DNA of 61,856 nucleotides, from positions 1 to 61,856 of the forward strand of contig NZ_JAQGKQ010000111.1 in assembly GCF_028290025.1 (NCBI RefSeq), in the 5' to 3' direction. This DNA is from Cypionkella sp. Lineage in GTDB: Bacteria; Pseudomonadota; Alphaproteobacteria; Rhodobacterales; Rhodobacteraceae. A program made the translations under genes and the position numbers. Numbering within the stretch: position 1 is the first letter of the stretch; each line of letters opens with the position of its first letter. Shown piece by piece: positions 50,649-57,833 of this stretch. Below the pieces are notes generated by a model. The model did not search any database. It worked only from the letters and a program-made list of their open reading frames with translations, and was not told the DNA's origin.

Positions 50649-52439
50649 ATGGCATATGCAGCAGATGTGGGCACACGCTCACGTCCAATGACGGCGGAGG
50701 AACGCAAGGTCATTCTGGCCTCGTCCGCCGGCACGATTTTTGAGTGGTATGACTTCTACCTCTACGGCTCGCTCGCGGCGATCATCGGCGCGCAGTTCTT
50801 CACGCCGTTCCCCGAAGCCACCCGCAACGTGTTTGCGCTGCTGGCGTTTGCAGCGGGCTTTATCGTGCGGCCGTTCGGCGCGCTGGTGTTCGGCTCATTG
50901 GGTGACTTGATCGGGCGGAAATACACCTTCCTGATGACCATTATGATCATGGGTGTCTCGACCTTCCTCGTCGGTCTGTTGCCGAGTTATTACTCTTGGG
51001 GCATCGCCGCTCCGATCATCCTTGTCGGCTTGCGAATGTTGCAGGGCTTGGCTTTGGGTGGTGAATATGGTGGCGCTGCGGTTTATGTAGCTGAACACGC
51101 GCCGCAAAACCAACGCGGCTATTTCACCGCGTTTATCCAGACCACCGCAACGCTTGGTTTGCTTTTGTCGCTGATCATCATTCTTATGGTGCAGGGCTAT
51201 GTGAACGGCAACTATCCTGACCAGCCGGTGCTGGATGCGATGGGAGTGGCTACGACCGCCGCCGATGGCTCGCCTGCGATGATGAAAGCTTTCAACGCTT
51301 GGGGCTGGCGTATTCCGTTCTTGGGTTCAATCGTTTTGCTGGCTATTTCGCTGTATATCCGCCTGCAAATGAACGAAAGCCCGGCGTTTAAGAAGATCAA
51401 GGAAGAAGGCTCGGCGTCGAAAGCACCGTTGCGGGAAGCCTTTGGTCAATGGAAAAACGCCAAAATCGCGCTGATCGCGCTGTTTGGTCTGACGGCGGGT
51501 CAAGCGGTTGTCTGGTATTCCGGGCAGTTCTACGCGCTGTTCTTCATTCAGAACGTGGTGAAGGTCGATAGCTTTACCTCGAACGTGCTGGTGGCTTGGT
51601 CGCTGATCTTGGGCACCGGTGGCTTTTTGTTCTTCGGATCTTTGTCGGACCGGATTGGCCGCAAGCCGATCATTCTGGCAGGCTGTTTGCTCGCGGCGCT
51701 GACCTATTTCCCGATCTTTAAAGCGCTGACCTATACGGCAAACCCGATGCTGGCCCACGCGCACGAAACCGCGATTGTAGTGAGCGCCGATCCGGCTGAC
51801 TGCTCGTTCCAGTTCAACCCGGTTGGCACTGCGAAGTTCACCAACTCTTGCGATATCGTCAAAGCAGCGCTGACCTCGCGTTCGGCAAACTCCGAGACGG
51901 TTGACGCGGCACCCGGCACGATTACCTCGGTTAAGGTCGGAGCAACCGATATCCCCGGCTATGCTGCAAAAGGCACAGCAGAGGAGAACGCAGCTGCCAA
52001 AGCCGCGTTCGACAAATCGCTGAATGATGCGCTGACCACGGCGGGCTATCCAATTGTCGCGGCTGGCAATACCACGGTGGCTAAAGCTGCGCATTTCTTC
52101 GATATCTTCACCGCGCAAAAACTGAAGATCGTGGTGATCCTGACCTATCTGATCCTGCTGGTGACGATGGTATACGGCCCGATTGCAGCCATGTTGGTGG
52201 AATTGTTCCCGACCCGCATCCGCTATTCGGGCATGTCGCTGCCCTACCACATCGGCAACGGCTGGTTCGGTGGCCTGCTGCCAGCAACCGCCTTCGCGAT
52301 CTCGGCGCAGTCTGGCAACATCTACGCGGGCCTGTGGTATGCGATTGTCATCGCCGTGATGACCGTGGTGATCGGCACGATCTTTGTGCCAAACGGGACG
52401 CATAAGAAAGACATCTTCTCGGACGCGAACAACCGCTAA
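50649..52439 (+). CDS. MFS transporter, metabolite:H+ symporter (MHS) type, probable acetate/monocarboxylate permease
   Basis: A 596-residue carrier with twelve likely helices. The MHS signature is visible: SSAGTIFEWYDFYLYGSL in helix 1, FGSLGDLIGRKYTF in loop 2-3, and RMLQGLALGGEYGGAAVY in helix 4. A soluble insertion of about 125 residues (about 370-495), Ala/Thr-rich with two Cys (about 395 and 411), lies between helices 9 and 10 and would be periplasmic. Haloacid/acetate permeases of the Deh4p type, as I recall, also have a large loop there. Following acs-adk it is probably an acetate importer. The ATG at 50649 follows AAGGGAGG. Confidence 0.9.
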   Translation: MAYAADVGTRSRPMTAEERKVILASSAGTIFEWYDFYLYGSLAAIIGAQFFTPFPEATRNVFALLAFAAGFIVRPFGALVFGSLGDLIGRKYTFLMTIMIMGVSTFLVGLLPSYYSWGIAAPIILVGLRMLQGLALGGEYGGAAVYVAEHAPQNQRGYFTAFIQTTATLGLLLSLIIILMVQGYVNGNYPDQPVLDAMGVATTAADGSPAMMKAFNAWGWRIPFLGSIVLLAISLYIRLQMNESPAFKKIKEEGSASKAPLREAFGQWKNAKIALIALFGLTAGQAVVWYSGQFYALFFIQNVVKVDSFTSNVLVAWSLILGTGGFLFFGSLSDRIGRKPIILAGCLLAALTYFPIFKALTYTANPMLAHAHETAIVVSADPADCSFQFNPVGTAKFTNSCDIVKAALTSRSANSETVDAAPGTITSVKVGATDIPGYAAKGTAEENAAAKAAFDKSLNDALTTAGYPIVAAGNTTVAKAAHFFDIFTAQKLKIVVILTYLILLVTMVYGPIAAMLVELFPTRIRYSGMSLPYHIGNGWFGGLLPATAFAISAQSGNIYAGLWYAIVIAVMTVVIGTIFVPNGTHKKDIFSDANNR

Positions 52440-52461
52440 GAGAACTTGAGATCAGCAAAAC

Positions 52462-52488
52462 GGCCGGGAGGAAACTCCCGGCCCTTTT
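52462..52488 (+). terminator. Rho-independent terminator of the acs-adk-MFS unit
   Basis: GGCCGGGAG-GAAA-CTCCCGGCC followed by CTTTT, a perfect 9-bp stem 22 bases past the MFS stop codon. Confidence 0.93.
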
Positions 52489-52523
52489 GCTATTTGGAAG
52501 CTGTGAGTTGAAGCGGCGCGGGC

Positions 52524-52802
52524 CTAGCCGCGCAACCGCTGAAACAACGTCCAAGCTGCCAGAATAACCGCCAAAATCACCAGATTTGCGAGCAATCCAA
52601 CCAGCATAGCCTGCATCAGCGGGACGCTGGTGGCTTGCATTGTGCTCGGTAAAATCACCGCCACAAACACCGCCCCCGCCGCGAGTGGTATCCACACACC
52701 CGAAGCCGCCCGCGTCCGTAGCATGGTGATAAACAGAGCGATCAGCAGCCCGATGCGGAAGAGATCAGAGAGTTGGCTAAGGAACAGATCAGAAAGGGTC
52801 AT
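52524..52802 (-). CDS. Small integral membrane protein, function unknown
   Basis: A 92-residue protein that starts MTLSDLFLSQLSDLFRIGLL and has three hydrophobic segments, LFRIGLLIALFITML, VWIPLAAGAVFVAVIL and AMLVGLLANLVILAVILAAWTLF, ending in Arg-rich QRLRG. The frame shows normal codon use and is opposite to and downstream of the MFS gene. No domain was recognised. Confidence 0.65.
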   Translation of the reverse strand: MTLSDLFLSQLSDLFRIGLLIALFITMLRTRAASGVWIPLAAGAVFVAVILPSTMQATSVPLMQAMLVGLLANLVILAVILAAWTLFQRLRG

Positions 52803-52879
52803 GCAGGCTCCAATGCTTTTCGCAACAATAGGCGATGGGGTGCGGATGGTCTAGCAGGCGCTGCGCCCTGCATCCACCA

Positions 52880-52930
52880 AGGCGGGGGCCAGCCCCCGCA
52901 CCCCCGGGATATTTGAGCAGAGAGGATGAC
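52880..52930 (+). repeat. Dispersed GGGATATTT element, copy 8, with GC hairpin
   Basis: A GCGGGGGC-CA-GCCCCCGC hairpin (52882-52899) is joined to CACCCCCGGGATATTT and GCAGAGAGGATGACC. Copy 9 lies 140 bases further on in inverted orientation with nearly the same sequence. Confidence 0.85.
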
Positions 52931-52938
52931 CATTAACG

Positions 52939-52954
52939 TTAATCGACTGTTAAC
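52939..52954. promoter_or_regulatory. Candidate CtrA box
   Basis: TTAATCGACTGTTAAC fits TTAA-N7-TTAAC exactly. It lies between the two inverted repeats, about 137 bases upstream of the small membrane protein gene. Binding is not shown. Confidence 0.35.
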
Positions 52955-53067
52955 CCGAATCGCTCAAACTCAACGAGCGGTACAGCCGGGGACGCCGATG
53001 ACCGTCAGAGGGGATGACGCTCCGGGGCCAGATAAGATCTGACGCCGGGGCGTCTGAACCAACTTTC

Positions 53068-53120
53068 GTCATCCTCTCTGTATAAATATCCCGGGGGTCC
53101 GGGGGCTGGCCCCCGGCTTG
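53068..53120 (-). repeat. Dispersed GGGATATTT element, copy 9, inverted, with GC hairpin
   Basis: On the minus strand: GCCGGGGGCCAGCCCCCGG, then ACCCCCGGGATATTT and CAGAGAGGATGACG. It starts immediately after the truA stop (53130). With copy 8 it makes a long inverted repeat around 52931-53067. Confidence 0.85.
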
Positions 53121-53129
53121 GTTGCCGCC

Positions 53130-53906
53130 TCAAATCCACGCAAACGGGTCCACCGGATACCCCACCCCGGTCATATACAACCCATCGGGCGGCGACACTG
53201 GCCCACAGGCTTGGCGATCCGCTGCCTCCAATGCCACCCCCACCTGATTGGGCGTCCAAGCCCCCGCACCGACCCGCTCCAGCGTGCCGACAATCGAGCG
53301 CACTTGGTTGTGCAAGAAACTGCGCGCCCGCAGGGTGAAGCGGTATTCCACGCCTGCCGGATAGGGCAGCTCTGCAACCGTTACCTCATCCAGCGTCTTT
53401 ACCGGGCTTGCCGCCTGACAGTTGGTTGAGCGGAACGTGGTGAAATCATGTTTGCCGATCAGATGCGCAGCTCCCGCCCGCATCGCGTCCACATCCAGCG
53501 GCGAGTGCACCCGCCACACCCGACCCATATCATGGGTCGCAGGCGCGCGCCGGGCCACAAGGCGAAACAGATAGCGCCTCTCCCGCGCCGAGAACCGCGC
53601 GTGGAAATCCTCCGCCACCTTTACCACCGCCAGCACCGAAACCGGATGCGGCCGCAGATGCGCGTTCAGGGCCGAGGCGAGGCGGAACGGGTCCCACTCT
53701 TTCGCCAAATCGCAATGCGCCACTTGTCCGGTCGCATGCACACCGGAGTCCGTCCGACCTGCGGCGGCAATGGTATGCGGCCCCGGCTCCAGCCGTGCCA
53801 AAGCCGCCTCTATCGCGCTTTGCACCGTCAACTGGCCCGCCGCTTGGCGCTGCCAGCCGTTGAACGGTCCGCCGTCATAGTCGATGAGCATGGCATATCT
53901 GGGCAT
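53130..53906 (-). CDS. truA: tRNA pseudouridine(38-40) synthase TruA
   Basis: A 258-residue synthase with the catalytic Asp53 in [30 protein letters not shown] at the start, [15 protein letters not shown] in the middle and [22 protein letters not shown] toward the C-terminus are family hallmarks. It modifies U38-U40 of many tRNAs. It is a single gene divergent from ycjX. Confidence 0.97.
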   Translation of the reverse strand: MPRYAMLIDYDGGPFNGWQRQAAGQLTVQSAIEAALARLEPGPHTIAAAGRTDSGVHATGQVAHCDLAKEWDPFRLASALNAHLRPHPVSVLAVVKVAEDFHARFSARERRYLFRLVARRAPATHDMGRVWRVHSPLDVDAMRAGAAHLIGKHDFTTFRSTNCQAASPVKTLDEVTVAELPYPAGVEYRFTLRARSFLHNQVRSIVGTLERVGAGAWTPNQVGVALEAADRQACGPVSPPDGLYMTGVGYPVDPFAWI

Positions 53907-54019
53907 AAGCCTTCAGTTACCGCGCCGATACCGTCCTGTCCATGCTTTGGAAACCCGCCACGCCTTCCAAAACCGCCGCCCCCGCCCTATGTTCACCGCA
54001 AGCAATAGGATGAGCGCAG

Positions 54020-55426
54020 TTGTTTTCTGGACTAACCCACGGCATTGCCCGGCAAATTGAGGCCGCAGCCTCGGCCTTGACCGGCTATGAACCCGTGTTG
54101 CGGATCGGCGTTACCGGGCTTTCCCGCGCTGGTAAAACCGTGTTCATCACCAGCCTTGTGGCCAACCTTTTGGACCGCGCCCGGATGCCGCAACTTAGCG
54201 CACAGGCGCAAGGCCGCATTGAGGCTGTGTATCTGCAACCGCAGCCCGACGACACCCTGCCGCGCTTTGCTTATGAAGATCACCTCGCCGCGATGACCGG
54301 CAATGATCCGCGTTGGCCGCAATCGACGCGTGCGGTGTCTGAGTTGCGGCTGTCGTTTCGCACCCGGCCGCAGGGGTTTATCAACAGCCTTTCCGGCCCG
54401 CGCACCGTGCATGTCGATATCGTTGACTACCCCGGGGAGTGGTTGCTCGACCTCGCTTTGCTGGATAAATCCTACACCGAGTGGTCGGAGGAAACGCTTC
54501 ACCGTATCACCAAACGCCCCCAAGCTGCTGATTTCATGGCACATGCGCGCGCCGAGGATGGCGCCTTGCGGTTGCAGGAACCGCGCGCGGCAGCCCTCGC
54601 GGCGCGCTTCACCGACTATCTGAAAGCCGCCCGCGCTGATGGTTGGTCCGATTGCACCCCCGGTCGCTTCCTGCTGCCGGGTGATCTCGCGGGCTCGCCT
54701 GTGCTGACCTTCGCGCCACTGCCTGCGCCTGCCTCGACCCCGCGCAATAGCCTTTGGCGCGAGATGCAGCGCCGTTATGATGCCTATAAATCCCGCGTCA
54801 TCCAGCCGTTCTTTCGCGAGCATTTCGCCAAGATTGATCGCCAGATCGTGCTGGTCGATGTGCTAAGCGCCCTCCATCAAGGCCCGCAAGCGGTGGAAGA
54901 TTTGCGCCGCACGATGGCCGATGTTCTGGAAGCGTTTCGCCCCGGTCGCAACGGCTGGCTGACGGGTATCTTGGGCGGCAAACGGGTGGAAAAAATCTTG
55001 TTCGCGGCCACCAAAGCTGACCATCTGCACCATCACCAGCACCCGGCGTTGACCGGGATCATGCGCGCGATGTTGCGAGAAGCGGTCTCCCGCGCCGATT
55101 TCGCTGGCGCGCAGACGGCGGCGATTTCGATGGCATCCTTGCGCACCACCATTGAGGAAACCGTGCAGCGTGAAGGGGTTAGCCTTGATGCTGTGCGGGG
55201 CCGTTTGTTGTCGAATGGCAAGCAGGCGGTGATGTATCCGGGCCAACTGCCCAGCGATCCAGCCCGCCTGCTGTCGCCCGCGCGTGAGGGTGCCGAGAAA
55301 TGGCTGGATGCCGATTACGCGCTGATGGAATTTGCGCCCGCCCGCACCACTTTGCGCCCCGGCGAAGGCCCGCCGCATATCCGGCTGGACCGTGCCGCCG
55401 AATTTCTGATCGGAGATCGGTTGTGA
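54020..55426 (+). CDS. YcjX family P-loop protein
   Basis: A 468-residue predicted ATPase/GTPase. Walker A is GVTGLSRAGKTVFITSL near residues 30-46; DIVDYPGEWLLDL supplies the G3-like Asp; FAATKADHLHHHQHPAL gives the later nucleotide-binding region (TKAD). The family is stress-related in E. coli (with YcjF and phage-shock genes). The start is TTG at 54020: the frame is closed just upstream at 54011 and the next in-frame starts would remove the N-terminal helix. AGGA lies 10 bases upstream. It overlaps the ycjF start by four bases (GTGA). Confidence 0.93.
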   Translation: MFSGLTHGIARQIEAAASALTGYEPVLRIGVTGLSRAGKTVFITSLVANLLDRARMPQLSAQAQGRIEAVYLQPQPDDTLPRFAYEDHLAAMTGNDPRWPQSTRAVSELRLSFRTRPQGFINSLSGPRTVHVDIVDYPGEWLLDLALLDKSYTEWSEETLHRITKRPQAADFMAHARAEDGALRLQEPRAAALAARFTDYLKAARADGWSDCTPGRFLLPGDLAGSPVLTFAPLPAPASTPRNSLWREMQRRYDAYKSRVIQPFFREHFAKIDRQIVLVDVLSALHQGPQAVEDLRRTMADVLEAFRPGRNGWLTGILGGKRVEKILFAATKADHLHHHQHPALTGIMRAMLREAVSRADFAGAQTAAISMASLRTTIEETVQREGVSLDAVRGRLLSNGKQAVMYPGQLPSDPARLLSPAREGAEKWLDADYALMEFAPARTTLRPGEGPPHIRLDRAAEFLIGDRL

Positions 55427-56442
55427 GCCCGCTTGAAGACCAACCCCGTCTGCATGGCCCGCTGATGCAGGAATATGAAGGCGACGCCGCCGATCCCGGT
55501 TTGGCCGATGCCGTGCCCGATGCCGGTGCCGCGCGTGCGCTGCATACGGCCGCGTTTCTTGCCCAGCGCCGGGGTTCGGGTTTCAAGCGGTTTGCGCTTT
55601 GGGTATTCGGCAGCCTGTTCACGCTGGTGCTTTCAGTCTCGGCGTGGAATTTTGTGATCGGATTGTTCAGCGCAAACAATGCTCTGGGTTGGCTGGCCTT
55701 TGTGCTGTTGATCTTGGCTTTGTTCGTCGTGGTGGTGCTGGCGGGCAAAGAGTTGATGGCGTTTTCCCGCATGGCGCGCTTGGACAAGCTGCGGGTGGCC
55801 GCTGCTGAAGCGCGTTTGGCGGCCGATCTTAAAGCGGCCCGCGCCGTAGTGGCCAGCATCGCCAGCCTTTATACCGACCGTGCCGATACCGCTTGGGGCC
55901 GCGCCCGTCTGGCCGAGCGTGAGGCGGATGTGTTCGATGCCGACGCATTGTTGTCGCTGGCCGAGGTTGAGTTGATGGCCCCCTTGGATCGCGCCGCTTT
56001 GGCCGAGGTCGAAGCCGCCGCGCGCCAAGTCGCCACCGTCACCGCCTTTGTGCCGTTGGCTTTGGCCGATGTGGCGACGGCGCTTTATTCCAACCTCAAG
56101 CTGATCCGGCGTTTGTCGGAGATTTACGGCGGGCGCTCGGGCAGCATGGGCAGTTTTCGCCTGATGCGGCGGGTGTTTTCGGCGCTTCTGGGCGCAGGCG
56201 CGATTGCTTTGGCGGATGATCTGGTGGGCTCGGTGGCCTCTGGCGGTATCCTCGCGAAAATCTCACGGCGATTTGGTGAAGGCGTGGTGAATGGCGCTTT
56301 GACAGCGCGGGTGGGTCTGGCCGCGATGGAGTTGTCGCGCCCGATGCCATTCGTCGCACTGCCCCGGCCCGGTACTTCTGCCACCACCAGTCGGGCTTTG
56401 GCCGGGCTATTCGGACGGGCCGAGAAGGCGGGGCAGGAATAG
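55423..56442 (+). CDS. YcjF family membrane protein (TIGR01620/DUF697-type)
   Basis: A 339-residue protein with two adjacent membrane segments (WVFGSLFTLVLSVSAWNFVI and LGWLAFVLLILALFVVVVLA at about 65-115), a helical middle part and the DUF697-like C-terminal region (VATVTAFVPLALADVATALY, then LIRRLSEIYGGRSGSMGSFR). The GTG start at 55423 overlaps the ycjX stop, so the pair is translationally coupled. An apparent extension upstream to 55300 lies inside ycjX and is not real. Confidence 0.9.
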   Translation: MSPLEDQPRLHGPLMQEYEGDAADPGLADAVPDAGAARALHTAAFLAQRRGSGFKRFALWVFGSLFTLVLSVSAWNFVIGLFSANNALGWLAFVLLILALFVVVVLAGKELMAFSRMARLDKLRVAAAEARLAADLKAARAVVASIASLYTDRADTAWGRARLAEREADVFDADALLSLAEVELMAPLDRAALAEVEAAARQVATVTAFVPLALADVATALYSNLKLIRRLSEIYGGRSGSMGSFRLMRRVFSALLGAGAIALADDLVGSVASGGILAKISRRFGEGVVNGALTARVGLAAMELSRPMPFVALPRPGTSATTSRALAGLFGRAEKAGQE

Positions 56443-56455
56443 CTAAAACAACGGC

Positions 56456-56523
56456 GCCCCGGACTTGATCCGGGGCCTCGCTTCAGCTGCCATGAGGCCC
56501 CGGATCGAGTCCGGGGCGGCGTG
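56456..56523. repeat. Head-to-head pair of REP-like palindromes
   Basis: Two copies of the 21-bp unit seen at 31228: GCCCCGGA-CTTGA-TCCGGGGC (56456-56476, inverted) and GCCCCGGA-TCGAG-TCCGGGGC (56497-56517), about 20 bases apart and facing each other. They fill the convergent gap between ycjF and argE and probably act as a bidirectional terminator. Confidence 0.88.
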
Positions 56524-56526
56524 GGA

Positions 56527-57675
56527 TTAAAAACCGGCCTCGCAGCGATCGACCAAAGCCGCCAACATTTCGCGGCAGCGCTCAATCTGTTCGACCGACA
56601 CAAACTCGTCCGGCTTGTGGCCCTGCGCCATCGACCCCGGCCCGCAGATCACTGTCGGGATACCAAGCCGCGCATTGAACAAACCGCCCTCGGTGCCGAA
56701 AGCCACCTTGATCGTGCCATTCGCCCCGGTCAGCGATTTGACAAAATTGACCACCGCCGCATCCGAAGGCGTGCCCAAGCCGGGGTAATCCCACAGCCGT
56801 TCAATCCTGATCTCAGCCTCGGGAAACTCTGTCCGCAGCGGGGTCACAATAGCTGCCGCCCCTGCCCGCAGATCGGCAATCAAAGCGTCGGTATCCTCAC
56901 CCGCGAGGCTGCGGATCTCGAAATCAATCACCGCCGCGTTGGGCACGATATTAACCTGAACGCCGCCGTTCAGCTTGCCGACATGCAGCGTCGAGTAGGG
57001 CACATCATAGTCGCCATCACGCAAGCCCGTCGCCGCCACCCGCGCCTGCAAGTTGCGCACAACATTGACGAAATCCGCCGCCAGATGCAGCGCATTCAGC
57101 GCGAGCGGGGCCAGCGCCGAATGGCCTTCGCGGCCCACACAGGTCGCCCGCAGAGCAATCTTGCCTTTGTGACCAGTGGCGACCTGCATCGCAGTAGGTT
57201 CTCCCACGATACACAGCCGTGGGCGGATTGGGGCTGTTTGCAGCATATCAATCAGGCTGTGCACGCCCATGCAGCCGATCTCCTCATCATAAGACAAAGC
57301 CAGATGCAGCGGCACTTTCAGCGGGCGTTTGGCTGCGTTCAGAACCGCCTCAATCGCGCAGGCGGCGAAGCCCTTCATATCGGTGGCACCCCGGCCGTAG
57401 TAGCGGGCATCCTTCTCGGTCAACGCAAACGGCGGCACCGTCCACGCCTGACCTTCAACCGGGACGACGTCGGTATGACCCGACAGCATCACGCCGGGCA
57501 GGTCTTGCGGGCCCACCGTGGCGTAGAGATTGGCTTTGCCGCCTGCCAGATCGGGGATCAGGGTGGAGGGGATGCCAGACTCGGCGAGCAGGTTCTGCAC
57601 ATATTGCATCAGCGCGATATTGGGTTTGGAACTGACCGTGTCAAAACTCATCAACCGTTCAAAAATCGCGCGCAT
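56527..57675 (-). CDS. argE: Acetylornithine deacetylase (ArgE, M20 family)
   Basis: A 382-residue M20 metallo-amidohydrolase. Metal and catalytic residues are visible: His67 and Asp69 in LSGHTDVVPVEG, Asp99 in YGRGATDMKG, Glu131-Glu132 in YDEEIGC, and Glu in IVGEPT. The dimerisation domain (about 175-285) and the terminal GHKPDEFVSV metal ligand are present. It removes the acetyl group of N2-acetylornithine in arginine synthesis. Related M20 deacylases are an alternative, but the segment order is that of ArgE. Confidence 0.94.
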   Translation of the reverse strand: MRAIFERLMSFDTVSSKPNIALMQYVQNLLAESGIPSTLIPDLAGGKANLYATVGPQDLPGVMLSGHTDVVPVEGQAWTVPPFALTEKDARYYGRGATDMKGFAACAIEAVLNAAKRPLKVPLHLALSYDEEIGCMGVHSLIDMLQTAPIRPRLCIVGEPTAMQVATGHKGKIALRATCVGREGHSALAPLALNALHLAADFVNVVRNLQARVAATGLRDGDYDVPYSTLHVGKLNGGVQVNIVPNAAVIDFEIRSLAGEDTDALIADLRAGAAAIVTPLRTEFPEAEIRIERLWDYPGLGTPSDAAVVNFVKSLTGANGTIKVAFGTEGGLFNARLGIPTVICGPGSMAQGHKPDEFVSVEQIERCREMLAALVDRCEAGF

Positions 57676-57833
57676 CGGGGTCTCCCTTGGTTGCGCGCAG
57701 GGTAGACTGAAGCGGTGCGAGGGGGAAGCCGTGACGCGGTTTGTTTCGCTGAAGCCGATCAGGGTGAGATTATGCGATGGCTATGGCACGTATCCCGCAG
57801 CCCGTTTCCGTTTGGTTTAACGCGCTTGCAGGG

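Noticed and set aside
53005..53259. 84-codon minus-strand frame overlapping truA and a dispersed repeat
   Set aside because: It consists of repeat sequence and the wrong frame of truA, with no credible start context.
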